Assembly (NCBI GenBank): GCA_012517025.1 | Contig: JAAYVT010000337.1 | Span: 1-6,618, forward strand | Reading direction: 5' to 3' | Source of the DNA: Phyllobacteriaceae bacterium | GTDB taxonomy: Bacteria; Pseudomonadota; Alphaproteobacteria; Rhizobiales; Ancalomicrobiaceae | DNA length: 6,618 bases | Part shown: positions 1 through 6,205 of the stretch, in pieces | Numbering within the stretch: position 1 is the stretch's first letter | How the letters are laid out: every line of letters starts with the position of its first letter | Translations under genes and position numbers: made by a program | Notes under the pieces: generated by a model | What the model was told of the DNA's origin: nothing | The model's database searches: none | Seen by the model: the letters and a program-made list of their open reading frames with translations, nothing else

Positions 1-34
1 AGCGCGAGCGAACCCCCGCCGCGATGGTGTGACG

Positions 35-50
35 GATCCCGTCCGGGATC
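35..50. repeat. Short inverted repeat upstream of the small plus-strand gene
   Basis: Arms GATCCCG (35-41) and CGGGATC (44-50) are perfect and separated by TC. The element ends 7 nt before the Shine-Dalgarno site. As DNA it could be an operator half-site pair; as RNA it could fold as a 6-bp stem with a 4-nt loop. No clear -35/-10 promoter is visible in 1-70, so a regulatory role is only possible. Confidence 0.35.
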
Positions 51-57
51 GAGTTGT

Positions 58-63
58 GGAGGT
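58..63 (+). promoter_or_regulatory. Shine-Dalgarno site GGAGGT of the small plus-strand gene
   Basis: GGAGGT is a near-perfect anti-16S match with a 7-nt gap to the ATG at 71. It decides the start in favour of 71 over the in-frame GTG at 29. Confidence 0.75.
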
Positions 64-70
64 GGAAACC

Positions 71-328
71 ATGGGCGACGTTTCGAACGGCGGCGAGTGG
101 CACTTGGCGTGGCGGCCGACGTGGCCGAAGGGCATCCCGGACGACTTCGTCACCGATGCGCCCGACGGCGCCGGCTATGCCCGCGTCCGCCGCGTCGCCG
201 AGCCGGCCGACCTCGTCCGCTGGCGCTGGTCGCTCGACTGGAAGTCGGTGCGTCGCGACGGCGTCGCCGTCGATTTCGACGAGGCCGTCCTCGACGTCGA
301 GACGATCTTCGAGGCGATCGACGCCTGA
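71..328 (+). CDS. Small Trp-rich hypothetical protein (85 aa)
   Basis: I do not recognise this protein. It is soluble-looking, with no signal peptide or membrane segment. It has six Trp in 85 residues, in two clusters (W10, W14, W18 and W51, W53, W57), and an acidic C-terminal helix-like stretch from about residue 68. The Trp clusters could form a small aromatic core or a binding surface, but that is a guess. The ATG at 71 is chosen because GGAGGT at 58-63 stands 7 nt before it. A GTG at 29 in the same frame would add 14 residues but has no comparable ribosome site, and the frame stays open to the left edge, so a longer product is not excluded. The gene converges on the minus-strand receiver gene, with 11 nt between the two stops. 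Codon bias matches the neighbours, and the protein frame has a natural composition, unlike the Arg-rich overlapping frames. It is probably real; function unknown. Confidence 0.72.
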   Translation: MGDVSNGGEWHLAWRPTWPKGIPDDFVTDAPDGAGYARVRRVAEPADLVRWRWSLDWKSVRRDGVAVDFDEAVLDVETIFEAIDA

Positions 329-339
329 TCCGGGGCCGC

Positions 340-735
340 TCAGCCCTTCGCCCGGGTGGTGCGCCAGATGGTGCGGACCTCGTCGGCCAGCGTCATCGGA
401 TCGAACGGCTTGGAGATGACGCCGTCGGCGCCGAGCGCCATGTATTCGCGCACCTCCGGGCCGCGCACCCGCGCGGTCAGCAGGATCACCGGGATCGAAC
501 CGAGGCTCGGATCGGCGCGGATCTGCGACATCGCGGTCGGACCGTCCATGCCCGGCATCATCACGTCGAGCATGATCAGGTCGGGCGGCGCCGCCCGTGC
601 CGCCGCCACCGCCTGGAAGCCGTCGCTGCAGGTGGTGACGGTGAGCCCGCCGACCAGCTCGAGCGCGAGCGTGGCGACGTCGAGGATGTCCTCTTCGTCG
701 TCGGCGTAGAGGACCCGGATCGCTTCATCCGACAT
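340..735 (-). CDS. Single-domain response regulator (CheY/DivK-like receiver, 131 aa)
   Basis: This is a stand-alone receiver domain in the cytoplasm that would accept a phosphoryl group from a histidine kinase or HPt protein and pass it on by protein contact or as a phosphate shuttle. All receiver landmarks are present: the acidic pair D12-D13, phosphoacceptor D57 in the segment LDVMMPGMDG, switch residue T87 and K109 followed by P110-F111. Its length equals one receiver domain, and there is no DNA-binding or enzymatic output domain. The start is supported by GAGGAG at 743-748 (minus strand), 7 nt before the ATG. The first 11 nt overlap the end of the hybrid kinase gene, so translation is probably coupled, and the kinase is the natural candidate partner. 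No HPt domain is visible here, so how phosphate reaches D57 (directly from the kinase His, or by an HPt elsewhere) is open. Specific output cannot be told from sequence. Confidence 0.95.
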   Translation of the reverse strand: MSDEAIRVLYADDEEDILDVATLALELVGGLTVTTCSDGFQAVAAARAAPPDLIMLDVMMPGMDGPTAMSQIRADPSLGSIPVILLTARVRGPEVREYMALGADGVISKPFDPMTLADEVRTIWRTTRAKG

Positions 736-3700
736 GGCGCATCTCCTCGGCAGGGCGGGGAATTCCGGCGAGTATCGAAAGAATGGTGTCGACGAGCTGA
801 CGGTCGCCGACCCGCGACTTGACGAGATTGGCCAGCGCCAGGTGCTCCGGGTCGCTGCTCTCGTCGGCGGAGAGGATGACGAAGGGGATGCCGCGGCGGG
901 TCAGCGTCGGCACCAACAACGCCAGACCGTTGCCGTCCGGCAGATCCGGATCGACCAGGACGAGGTCGAAGCGACGCGCCTCGAGGTAGCGCATCGCCGC
1001 CGCGATCCGCGGCACGCAGACTACCTCGGCCCGGTCGGCGAGACCGGCGGCGACGACCGCGCCGAGGTCGCCGTCGTCCTCGACGTGGAGGATGCGCGGC
1101 CGGTCGTCGACGGGGTCGGCGGCGAGCTCGGCGAAACGGGCGACGAGGTCGCGCGACGCCGCCGGGCGCACCGTCCAGGTCGCTCGGATCGGCCAGTCGA
1201 TCGGGTCCTGCGCCGTGTCGTCGGCGACCTCGACCAGGAACACCGGCGCGCCGCCCTCGGCTTCCGTGTCGAGCCGCCGCCGCGTCTCCGTACCGGTCGG
1301 CGAGAGGGCGAAGGTGCGATCGATCAGAATCGCCAGGGCGTTCGGGGTGATCGCTTGGACGACGTCGAGCCCCGCCGCTTCCGCCGCCGCGGCGACGAGG
1401 TCGGAGAGGTCGGTCTCGTCGATCAGGATCGCGACGAGGTGGCGCGGCGGTGCGGCGTCCGCCTCGCTCTCCACCGCCGCCGCCCCGGCGCCGACGAGCG
1501 GGAAGCGCACCCGGAAGGTCGAACCGACGCCGACCATGCTGTCGAAGTCGATCTCGCCGCCCATCAGCTCGACCAGCTGGCGGCTGACGTGGAGACCGAG
1601 GCCGGAGCCGCCCTTGACGCGGGTGGTCGCCGAATCCGCCTGGGCGAAGCGGCCGAAGATCTTCGGCCGGAAGTCGTCGGGAATGCCGGGACCGTGATCG
1701 CGCACCGCCACTTCCGCCGCGCCGTCGACGACGCGCACCGTCACCACCACGTTCGCGCCGCGCGGCGAGAACTTGGCGGCGTTGGACAGGAGGTTGGTCA
1801 CCACCTGGATGAAGCGGCCCTCGTCGACGCGGACGCGCGCCTCGCTCGCCGGCAGGTCGACGAAGAAGCCGACGCCGTAGCGATCGGCGAAGCTCCGCGT
1901 CGCCTCGACCGCCTGGCCGACCAGCTGCACCGCGTCCGCCTCCACCGGCTCGACGCGCAGCAGGCCGGCGTCGATCTTGTCGAGATCGAGGATGTCGTTG
2001 ACGAGCGGGATCAGGCGTTCGCTGTTCTTGTGGGCGATGTCGACCAGTTGCACCACGCGCGGCGGCAGTTCCTTGGCCATGGCGCCGAGCACCAGCCCGA
2101 GCGCGCCGCGGATCGAGGTCAACGGCGTGCGCAGCTCGTGGCTCACCATCGACACGAATTCCGACTTCATCTGCTCGATCTTGCGTTCCTCGGTGACGTC
2201 GCGGATCTGCAGGATCAGGCGGCGCGGCGCCCCGTCGGCGGCGCGGTCGAGCGACACGCTCTGATGCGTCCACACCAGTCCGCCGCCGGCGTTGAGCCAG
2301 CGCTTCTCGACCTGATAGGAGGCGATCTCGCCGGCCAGCAGCCGTCGCCGCTCGACGTCGTCGCGCTCGACGTCGTCGGGCAGAGTGAAGGCCTCCTGAC
2401 CGTGGCCGATCAGATCGCGCTCCTCCAGACCGAGGGTGTCGCACAGGGCGCGGTTGACCGACATCCACCGCCCGTCCGGCGCCTCCAACGCCATGCCGAT
2501 CGAGGCGCTCTCCATCGCGCCGCGGAAGGTCGCCTCGCTCGCCTTCAGCGCTTCCTCGGCGGCGCGTGCCCGGGTGGTGTCGCGCGCCACCGCCAAGATG
2601 CCGGCCGGCGCGCCGTCGGCACCGCGAAGGAGGCGCAACGACACTTCCATCCAGATCCAGTGGCCGGCGCGATGGCGATAGCGGGCGCTGTAGGCTCCTC
2701 GATCCTCGCCCGCCGCCACGGCGCGCAGCGCCCGTTCGATCGCCGGCAGGTCGTCGGGGTGGGCGACGCTCGACGGCGACCGTCCGAGCAACACCTCCGG
2801 CTCCACCCCGAGGATGTCGCGGCAGGCCGGCGACACCCAGGTCCGGGTGAGGTCGAGATCGAGATGCACGACCAGATCGATGAAATGGTCGGCCATCATG
2901 CGATGGCGCGCCTCGCTCATCGCCAGATCCGCCTCGGCCTGTTTGCGCGCGGTGATGTCGGTGACGACGCACAGGATCTGCGCGCCCTCGGTGGTGGCGA
3001 TCGGATTGAGGCCGATCTCCACCGGGAACGGCTTGCCGTCGCGGCGGCGGGCGTTGAGGTCGCGGCCGGCGCCCATCCGGCGGGCGCTCGGGGCCCGGTT
3101 GAAGGAGGCCCGCCGGGCGGCGTGGTCGCCGCGCTGGGCCTCCGGCACGAGCTCGTCGATCGAGCGGCCGAGCAACGCGCCGGGCTCGTAGCCGAACATC
3201 CGCTCGATCTCGCGGTTGACCAGGGTGATGCGGCCGTCGGCGTCGGCGATCAACAGGCCGCTCGGCGAGGCCTCGACCGAGAGGCGGAACTTCTCCTCGG
3301 CGAGCTTGCGCGCGGTGACGTCGGTGTGGATGCCGATCACCCGGGTCGGTCTGCCGTTCGCGTCGCGCTCGGCGATGCGGCGCCGGTCCGACACCCAGAT
3401 CCACCGGCCCTCGGCGTGGCGCAGCCGCAGCTCCACCTCCCGCGAGTCCTCGATCGCGTCGTCGAGCGGGACGAGGCGGACGTCGTCGGGGTGCACCCGC
3501 GCCTTCCAGGCCGCCGGATCGTCGCCGAGCGCCGTCGCCGAGAGGCCGAGCATGGCGGCATAGACGTCGGAATAGTGCATCCGCCCCTCGACCAGATCGA
3601 GCTCCCAGATGCCCTGCCCGGCGCTGCCTAGGGCGAAACCCCAGCGTCGTTCCGCCGCCATCAGTGCGCTCTCGGACCGCTCCAGATCGCTCTTGTCGTG

Positions 3701-4924
3701 CACCGACTTGGTGAAGCCGACCACCCGGCCCTTGGCGTCGCGGATCGCTTCGATCTGGGTGTGCGCCCAATAGCGCCGGCCGTCGCCCTTGAGGCGCCAG
3801 CCGATGCACTCGACGTGGCCCTGCTCGACCGCGTCGCGCAACAGATTGGCCGGCAGCGCGGCGTCGCGGACTTCGGTCGGGAAGAACATCGCGAAGTGCT
3901 TCCCGAGCACTTCGTCCTCGCGGAAGCCGGTCACCTCGGCGATCTCGTCGTTCCAGGTCGTCACCCGGCCGTCGCGGTCGAGCGAGCAGAACCCGTGCCC
4001 GGCGATGCTGGCGAGCAACCGGTGCAGTCGGTCGCCGGTCTCCCACAGCCGCTGCCGCTCGGTCTTCAGTTCGGCGAGCAACAACGACAGCGCCATCGGC
4101 AGCAGCCCGGTGAGGGCGGCGGCGAAGGCGATCGCCGCGCTCGGGGCGGCCGTCCCGCCGGGCGCGGAGGAATGGGCGAGCGCCGCCATCTCCATCGAAC
4201 ACAGCGCCGCCACCACCGCCACCGCGGTCGGCCGCAGCACCGTCGCGGCGACCAGCAGCGGCACGCAGGCGACGACGAACGGATAGGGAAACAGCCGCTC
4301 CGCCGCCCAGGCGACGAGGCCGACGCCCGCCGCCGCCTCGCCGAAGCGCAGCGCCTCGCGCCACGAGGTGACGATCTCACGGTCCTCGCGCGTCGCCGAC
4401 AGCACGATCGGGACGATCGCCGCCGCGCCGAGCAGGGCGCCCGGCCAATCGGCCAGTCGAGTCGGATCGAGCCGCCCGCCGAGCGGGCTCGCCGTGAGCA
4501 GCGTCGCCACCGCCGCGCCGCCGAGCGGCCCCGCCAGCGCGGTGGCGAACAACACCTCGACCAACGTGCGCGCGGTGGTCACTCGCCCGCCGCCGGGGAA
4601 GATCGCGCGCGTCGCCAGGCAGGTTGCCGCGGCGACGGCGGTGACGATGGCGGCGTTCGCAGCCGAAGCCCATCCGCCGCCGGTTCCCACCGCCACCGCC
4701 CATTCGCCGACGAACAGCGTCGTCAGTCCCGTCGTCAGGAAGGCCGGCCGCCGCAGCGTGAACGCCACCACCGTGGCGACGGCGATCGCGAGTCCGAGGC
4801 TCGGCCGCGCCAGATGGTCGAAGATCGCCGCCGCGACGATCGCCACCGCGAACGCGCCGGTCTCGCGCGGATCTCGTGGTGCCCCACGTCCGCGTCGCCG
4901 TCGAAGCGAGATGTTCCGCGTCAT
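725..4924 (-). CDS. Membrane hybrid sensor histidine kinase: MASE1-like, five PAS, HisKA, HATPase_c, pseudo-receiver, receiver (1399 aa)
   Basis: This would be an inner-membrane sensor that autophosphorylates and relays phosphate. Residues about 20-285 are a run of hydrophobic helices (about eight) resembling a MASE1 sensor region. Five PAS domains follow, at about 296-410, 425-540, 544-660, 668-785 and 795-912; none shows the LOV flavin-Cys motif. The HisKA H-box has H929 in SHELRTPLTS, and its E930/T933 fit the ExxT motif of bifunctional kinase/phosphatases. The HATPase has N1044/N1048, G1 DHGPGIP (1076-1082), F-box KIFGRF and G2 GGSGLGL (1105-1111), all intact. Residues about 1161-1270 look like a degenerate receiver. 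The last domain (about 1277-1388) is a full receiver with D1283-D1284, phosphoacceptor D1325, S1352 and K1369, the Lys being followed by Ser instead of the usual Pro. Start: ATG at 4924 with AGGGGAG (4932-4938) 7 nt ahead; the next Met is residue 244, inside the membrane region. The gene lies 27 nt after the PilZ gene and overlaps the receiver gene by 11 nt. The signal sensed is unknown. Confidence 0.95.
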   Translation of the reverse strand: MTRNISLRRRRGRGAPRDPRETGAFAVAIVAAAIFDHLARPSLGLAIAVATVVAFTLRRPAFLTTGLTTLFVGEWAVAVGTGGGWASAANAAIVTAVAAATCLATRAIFPGGGRVTTARTLVEVLFATALAGPLGGAAVATLLTASPLGGRLDPTRLADWPGALLGAAAIVPIVLSATREDREIVTSWREALRFGEAAAGVGLVAWAAERLFPYPFVVACVPLLVAATVLRPTAVAVVAALCSMEMAALAHSSAPGGTAAPSAAIAFAAALTGLLPMALSLLLAELKTERQRLWETGDRLHRLLASIAGHGFCSLDRDGRVTTWNDEIAEVTGFREDEVLGKHFAMFFPTEVRDAALPANLLRDAVEQGHVECIGWRLKGDGRRYWAHTQIEAIRDAKGRVVGFTKSVHDKSDLERSESALMAAERRWGFALGSAGQGIWELDLVEGRMHYSDVYAAMLGLSATALGDDPAAWKARVHPDDVRLVPLDDAIEDSREVELRLRHAEGRWIWVSDRRRIAERDANGRPTRVIGIHTDVTARKLAEEKFRLSVEASPSGLLIADADGRITLVNREIERMFGYEPGALLGRSIDELVPEAQRGDHAARRASFNRAPSARRMGAGRDLNARRRDGKPFPVEIGLNPIATTEGAQILCVVTDITARKQAEADLAMSEARHRMMADHFIDLVVHLDLDLTRTWVSPACRDILGVEPEVLLGRSPSSVAHPDDLPAIERALRAVAAGEDRGAYSARYRHRAGHWIWMEVSLRLLRGADGAPAGILAVARDTTRARAAEEALKASEATFRGAMESASIGMALEAPDGRWMSVNRALCDTLGLEERDLIGHGQEAFTLPDDVERDDVERRRLLAGEIASYQVEKRWLNAGGGLVWTHQSVSLDRAADGAPRRLILQIRDVTEERKIEQMKSEFVSMVSHELRTPLTSIRGALGLVLGAMAKELPPRVVQLVDIAHKNSERLIPLVNDILDLDKIDAGLLRVEPVEADAVQLVGQAVEATRSFADRYGVGFFVDLPASEARVRVDEGRFIQVVTNLLSNAAKFSPRGANVVVTVRVVDGAAEVAVRDHGPGIPDDFRPKIFGRFAQADSATTRVKGGSGLGLHVSRQLVELMGGEIDFDSMVGVGSTFRVRFPLVGAGAAAVESEADAAPPRHLVAILIDETDLSDLVAAAAEAAGLDVVQAITPNALAILIDRTFALSPTGTETRRRLDTEAEGGAPVFLVEVADDTAQDPIDWPIRATWTVRPAASRDLVARFAELAADPVDDRPRILHVEDDGDLGAVVAAGLADRAEVVCVPRIAAAMRYLEARRFDLVLVDPDLPDGNGLALLVPTLTRRGIPFVILSADESSDPEHLALANLVKSRVGDRQLVDTILSILAGIPRPAEEMRHVG
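1650..1669. repeat. 20-bp perfect palindrome in the kinase F-box codons
   Basis: CGGCCGAAGATCTTCGGCCG is its own reverse complement. It encodes the F-box segment RPKIFGR (residues 1086-1092) of the HATPase domain. AAG-ATC-TTC (Lys-Ile-Phe) is itself palindromic, and Arg-Pro / Gly-Arg codons in GC-rich use extend it, so coding constraint may explain it wholly. Confidence 0.35.
3892..3914. repeat. 9-bp inverted repeat in the first PAS region of the kinase gene
   Basis: CGAAGTGCT (3892-3900) and AGCACTTCG (3906-3914) are perfect arms with a 5-nt loop, in codons for the EVLGKHF segment (residues 337-343) of the first PAS domain. It would form a hairpin in mRNA. No terminator-like U-run follows; a chance product of codon use is likely. 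Confidence 0.3.
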
Positions 4925-4951
4925 GTTCGCTCTCCCCTCGTCGGCGGCGGA

Positions 4952-6205
4952 TCAGTCGGGCAGGAACTCGACGCCGAGGTCGTTGTTCTTGTGCCAACAC
5001 TTGCGAACCTTGCGGACGACGCCGCTGTCGGAGATCTTCAGGCGGAAGAATTCGGGGATGGCGGTCGGCCCCATCAACCGCAGTCCGGCGCCGCCGGAGG
5101 AGAGGTTGCGCACCGTGCAGTCGATCGTCGACTGCAGGCCGTCGAGTTGGATCCGTCCCTTTTTGAGGGTGCGGAACCGCTTCTCGCGGCGACGCTCGGT
5201 GTGTTCGTCGGAGGCCGAAGGCGCCGCCGTCTCCGCCACCCGCACCCACTCCGAGCGTCCCTCGGCGCTGTCGCGGAAGGCGGCGACCGCCGCCTCGAGG
5301 CGTTCCTCCAGCACCGCGACGAGGTCGGCGAGCGAGGCCGCGTCGTCGGGATGGAAGGCGTTCGCCGCGATCACCGGCACCCGCAGATGGGCCGAGGCCA
5401 GATCGATCTCCAGATCCGCCTGTCCGCCGATGCGTTTGGCGATCGCGGCGAAGCTGAGCGGCGAGGAAATCGCGTCGACGAGATAGACGAAGGTGCCGCG
5501 CGCCCACGCCCCGCACAGGTCGGTCGCGCGGATCTGGTCGCGCAGCTTGTTGCCGAAGGCGCGCAGGATGCGGTCGGTCGCCGCCACGCCGAAGCGATCG
5601 AGCACCGCGTCGATGTGCGCCACCCTGAGCGCCACCAGACCGTAGTTGTGACGCTCGCGCCGCGCCACCTCGTCGATCATCGCCATACGCTCCTCGAGGG
5701 CGTGGCGGGTGAGCAGGCCGGTGCGCTCGTCGAGGGTGGCGTTGCGGCGCAGCCGGTCGAGCTCGGCGTCGCGCGCCTCGTCGCGGATGCGTTGGCCGAT
5801 CGCCCGTCGCACCGCGATCGCCAACTCGTCGCCGATCAGATGGCGCTTGCCGACGTAGTCGGTGACGCCGGAGCGGAAGGCGCGGATCGCCGTCCGCTGC
5901 GTCTCGTCGGCCGACACCATGACGATCGGCGCCAGATCGGGGTAGCGCTGTTTCAGGCGCTCGACGGCGTAGAGCCCGCTCTCCGAGACCAGATCGTAGT
6001 CGAGGAGGATGCAGTCCGGCATGGCGCGATCCAGCATCTTCTGCAGCGTCGCGGTGTCGCCGGCCTCGCTGACCCGGACGCCCTTCTGGCCGAGCAGGAT
6101 CGCGATCTGACCGCGGCACAGTTCGTCGTCGTCGACGATGCACACCCGGCGTCCGTCGAGGACCACGTCGCCGATGTCTCTGAGTTCCGAAACTTCGATC
6201 GTCAT
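4952..6205 (-). CDS. Receiver / degenerate GGDEF / PilZ response regulator, probable c-di-GMP reader (417 aa)
   Basis: A cytoplasmic response regulator in three parts. Residues about 18-135 are a receiver with D25-D27, phosphoacceptor D69, S98 and K120. Residues about 152-310 follow the GGDEF fold, starting DERTGLLTRHAL (159-170), but the catalytic motif is ARGTF (235-239) and the metal Asp of the usual DxD/FK segment is R194, so cyclase activity is very unlikely. An RxxD (R226-D229) remains exactly five residues before that motif, the spacing of the c-di-GMP inhibitory site. Residues about 335-417 are a PilZ domain with RxxxR (R339-R343) and NxSxxG (N367-G372), the complete c-di-GMP-binding signature. 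By analogy with PopA-type degenerate GGDEF proteins and PilZ effectors, it should read c-di-GMP under phosphorylation control; the output target is unknown. The start at 6205 is chosen because the ATG overlaps the cyclase stop as ATGA and GGGAG (6215-6219) precedes it; the frame upstream of it is open to 6571 but is only a shadow of the cyclase gene. Confidence 0.93.
   Translation of the reverse strand: MTIEVSELRDIGDVVLDGRRVCIVDDDELCRGQIAILLGQKGVRVSEAGDTATLQKMLDRAMPDCILLDYDLVSESGLYAVERLKQRYPDLAPIVMVSADETQRTAIRAFRSGVTDYVGKRHLIGDELAIAVRRAIGQRIRDEARDAELDRLRRNATLDERTGLLTRHALEERMAMIDEVARRERHNYGLVALRVAHIDAVLDRFGVAATDRILRAFGNKLRDQIRATDLCGAWARGTFVYLVDAISSPLSFAAIAKRIGGQADLEIDLASAHLRVPVIAANAFHPDDAASLADLVAVLEERLEAAVAAFRDSAEGRSEWVRVAETAAPSASDEHTERRREKRFRTLKKGRIQLDGLQSTIDCTVRNLSSGGAGLRLMGPTAIPEFFRLKISDSGVVRKVRKCWHKNNDLGVEFLPD
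5116..5136. repeat. 9-bp inverted repeat inside the PilZ-coding region
   Basis: TGCAGTCGA (5116-5124) and TCGACTGCA (5128-5136) are perfect arms around TCG, within codons for about residues 357-364 of the PilZ regulator. A 3-nt gap favours a DNA site over an RNA hairpin. It may simply be a coincidence of codon choice. Confidence 0.3.

Noticed and set aside
1..32. C-terminal end of an upstream plus-strand gene stopping at 30-32
   Set aside because: The frame is open from the left edge to the TGA, but about nine codons without a motif cannot support a call.
313..325. Hairpin GGCG/CGCC at the end of the small plus-strand gene
   Set aside because: Four-base stem with a 5-nt loop and no T-run; expected often in sequence of this GC content.
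332..347. Possible bidirectional terminator between the convergent genes
   Set aside because: GGGC (333-336) and GCCC (343-346) give only a 4-5 bp stem and no T-run follows on either strand.
2348..2380. 15-nt tandem repeat encoding DDVER twice in the fifth PAS domain
   Set aside because: The surrounding PAS segment has normal length compared with the family's usual PDD...RRLLAGE pattern, so nothing was inserted; similar codons repeat by chance.
734..3631. Very long plus-strand open frame (965 codons) opposite the kinase gene
   Set aside because: Its product is dominated by Arg, His, Asp, Gly and Ala with no domain motif, as expected for an antisense shadow of a GC-rich gene. The minus strand encodes textbook kinase motifs here.
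576..4364. Long minus-strand open frame (1262 codons) in another frame of the kinase gene
   Set aside because: Product is almost entirely Arg/Gly/Ala/Pro low complexity; the correct frame carries PAS, HisKA and HATPase motifs.
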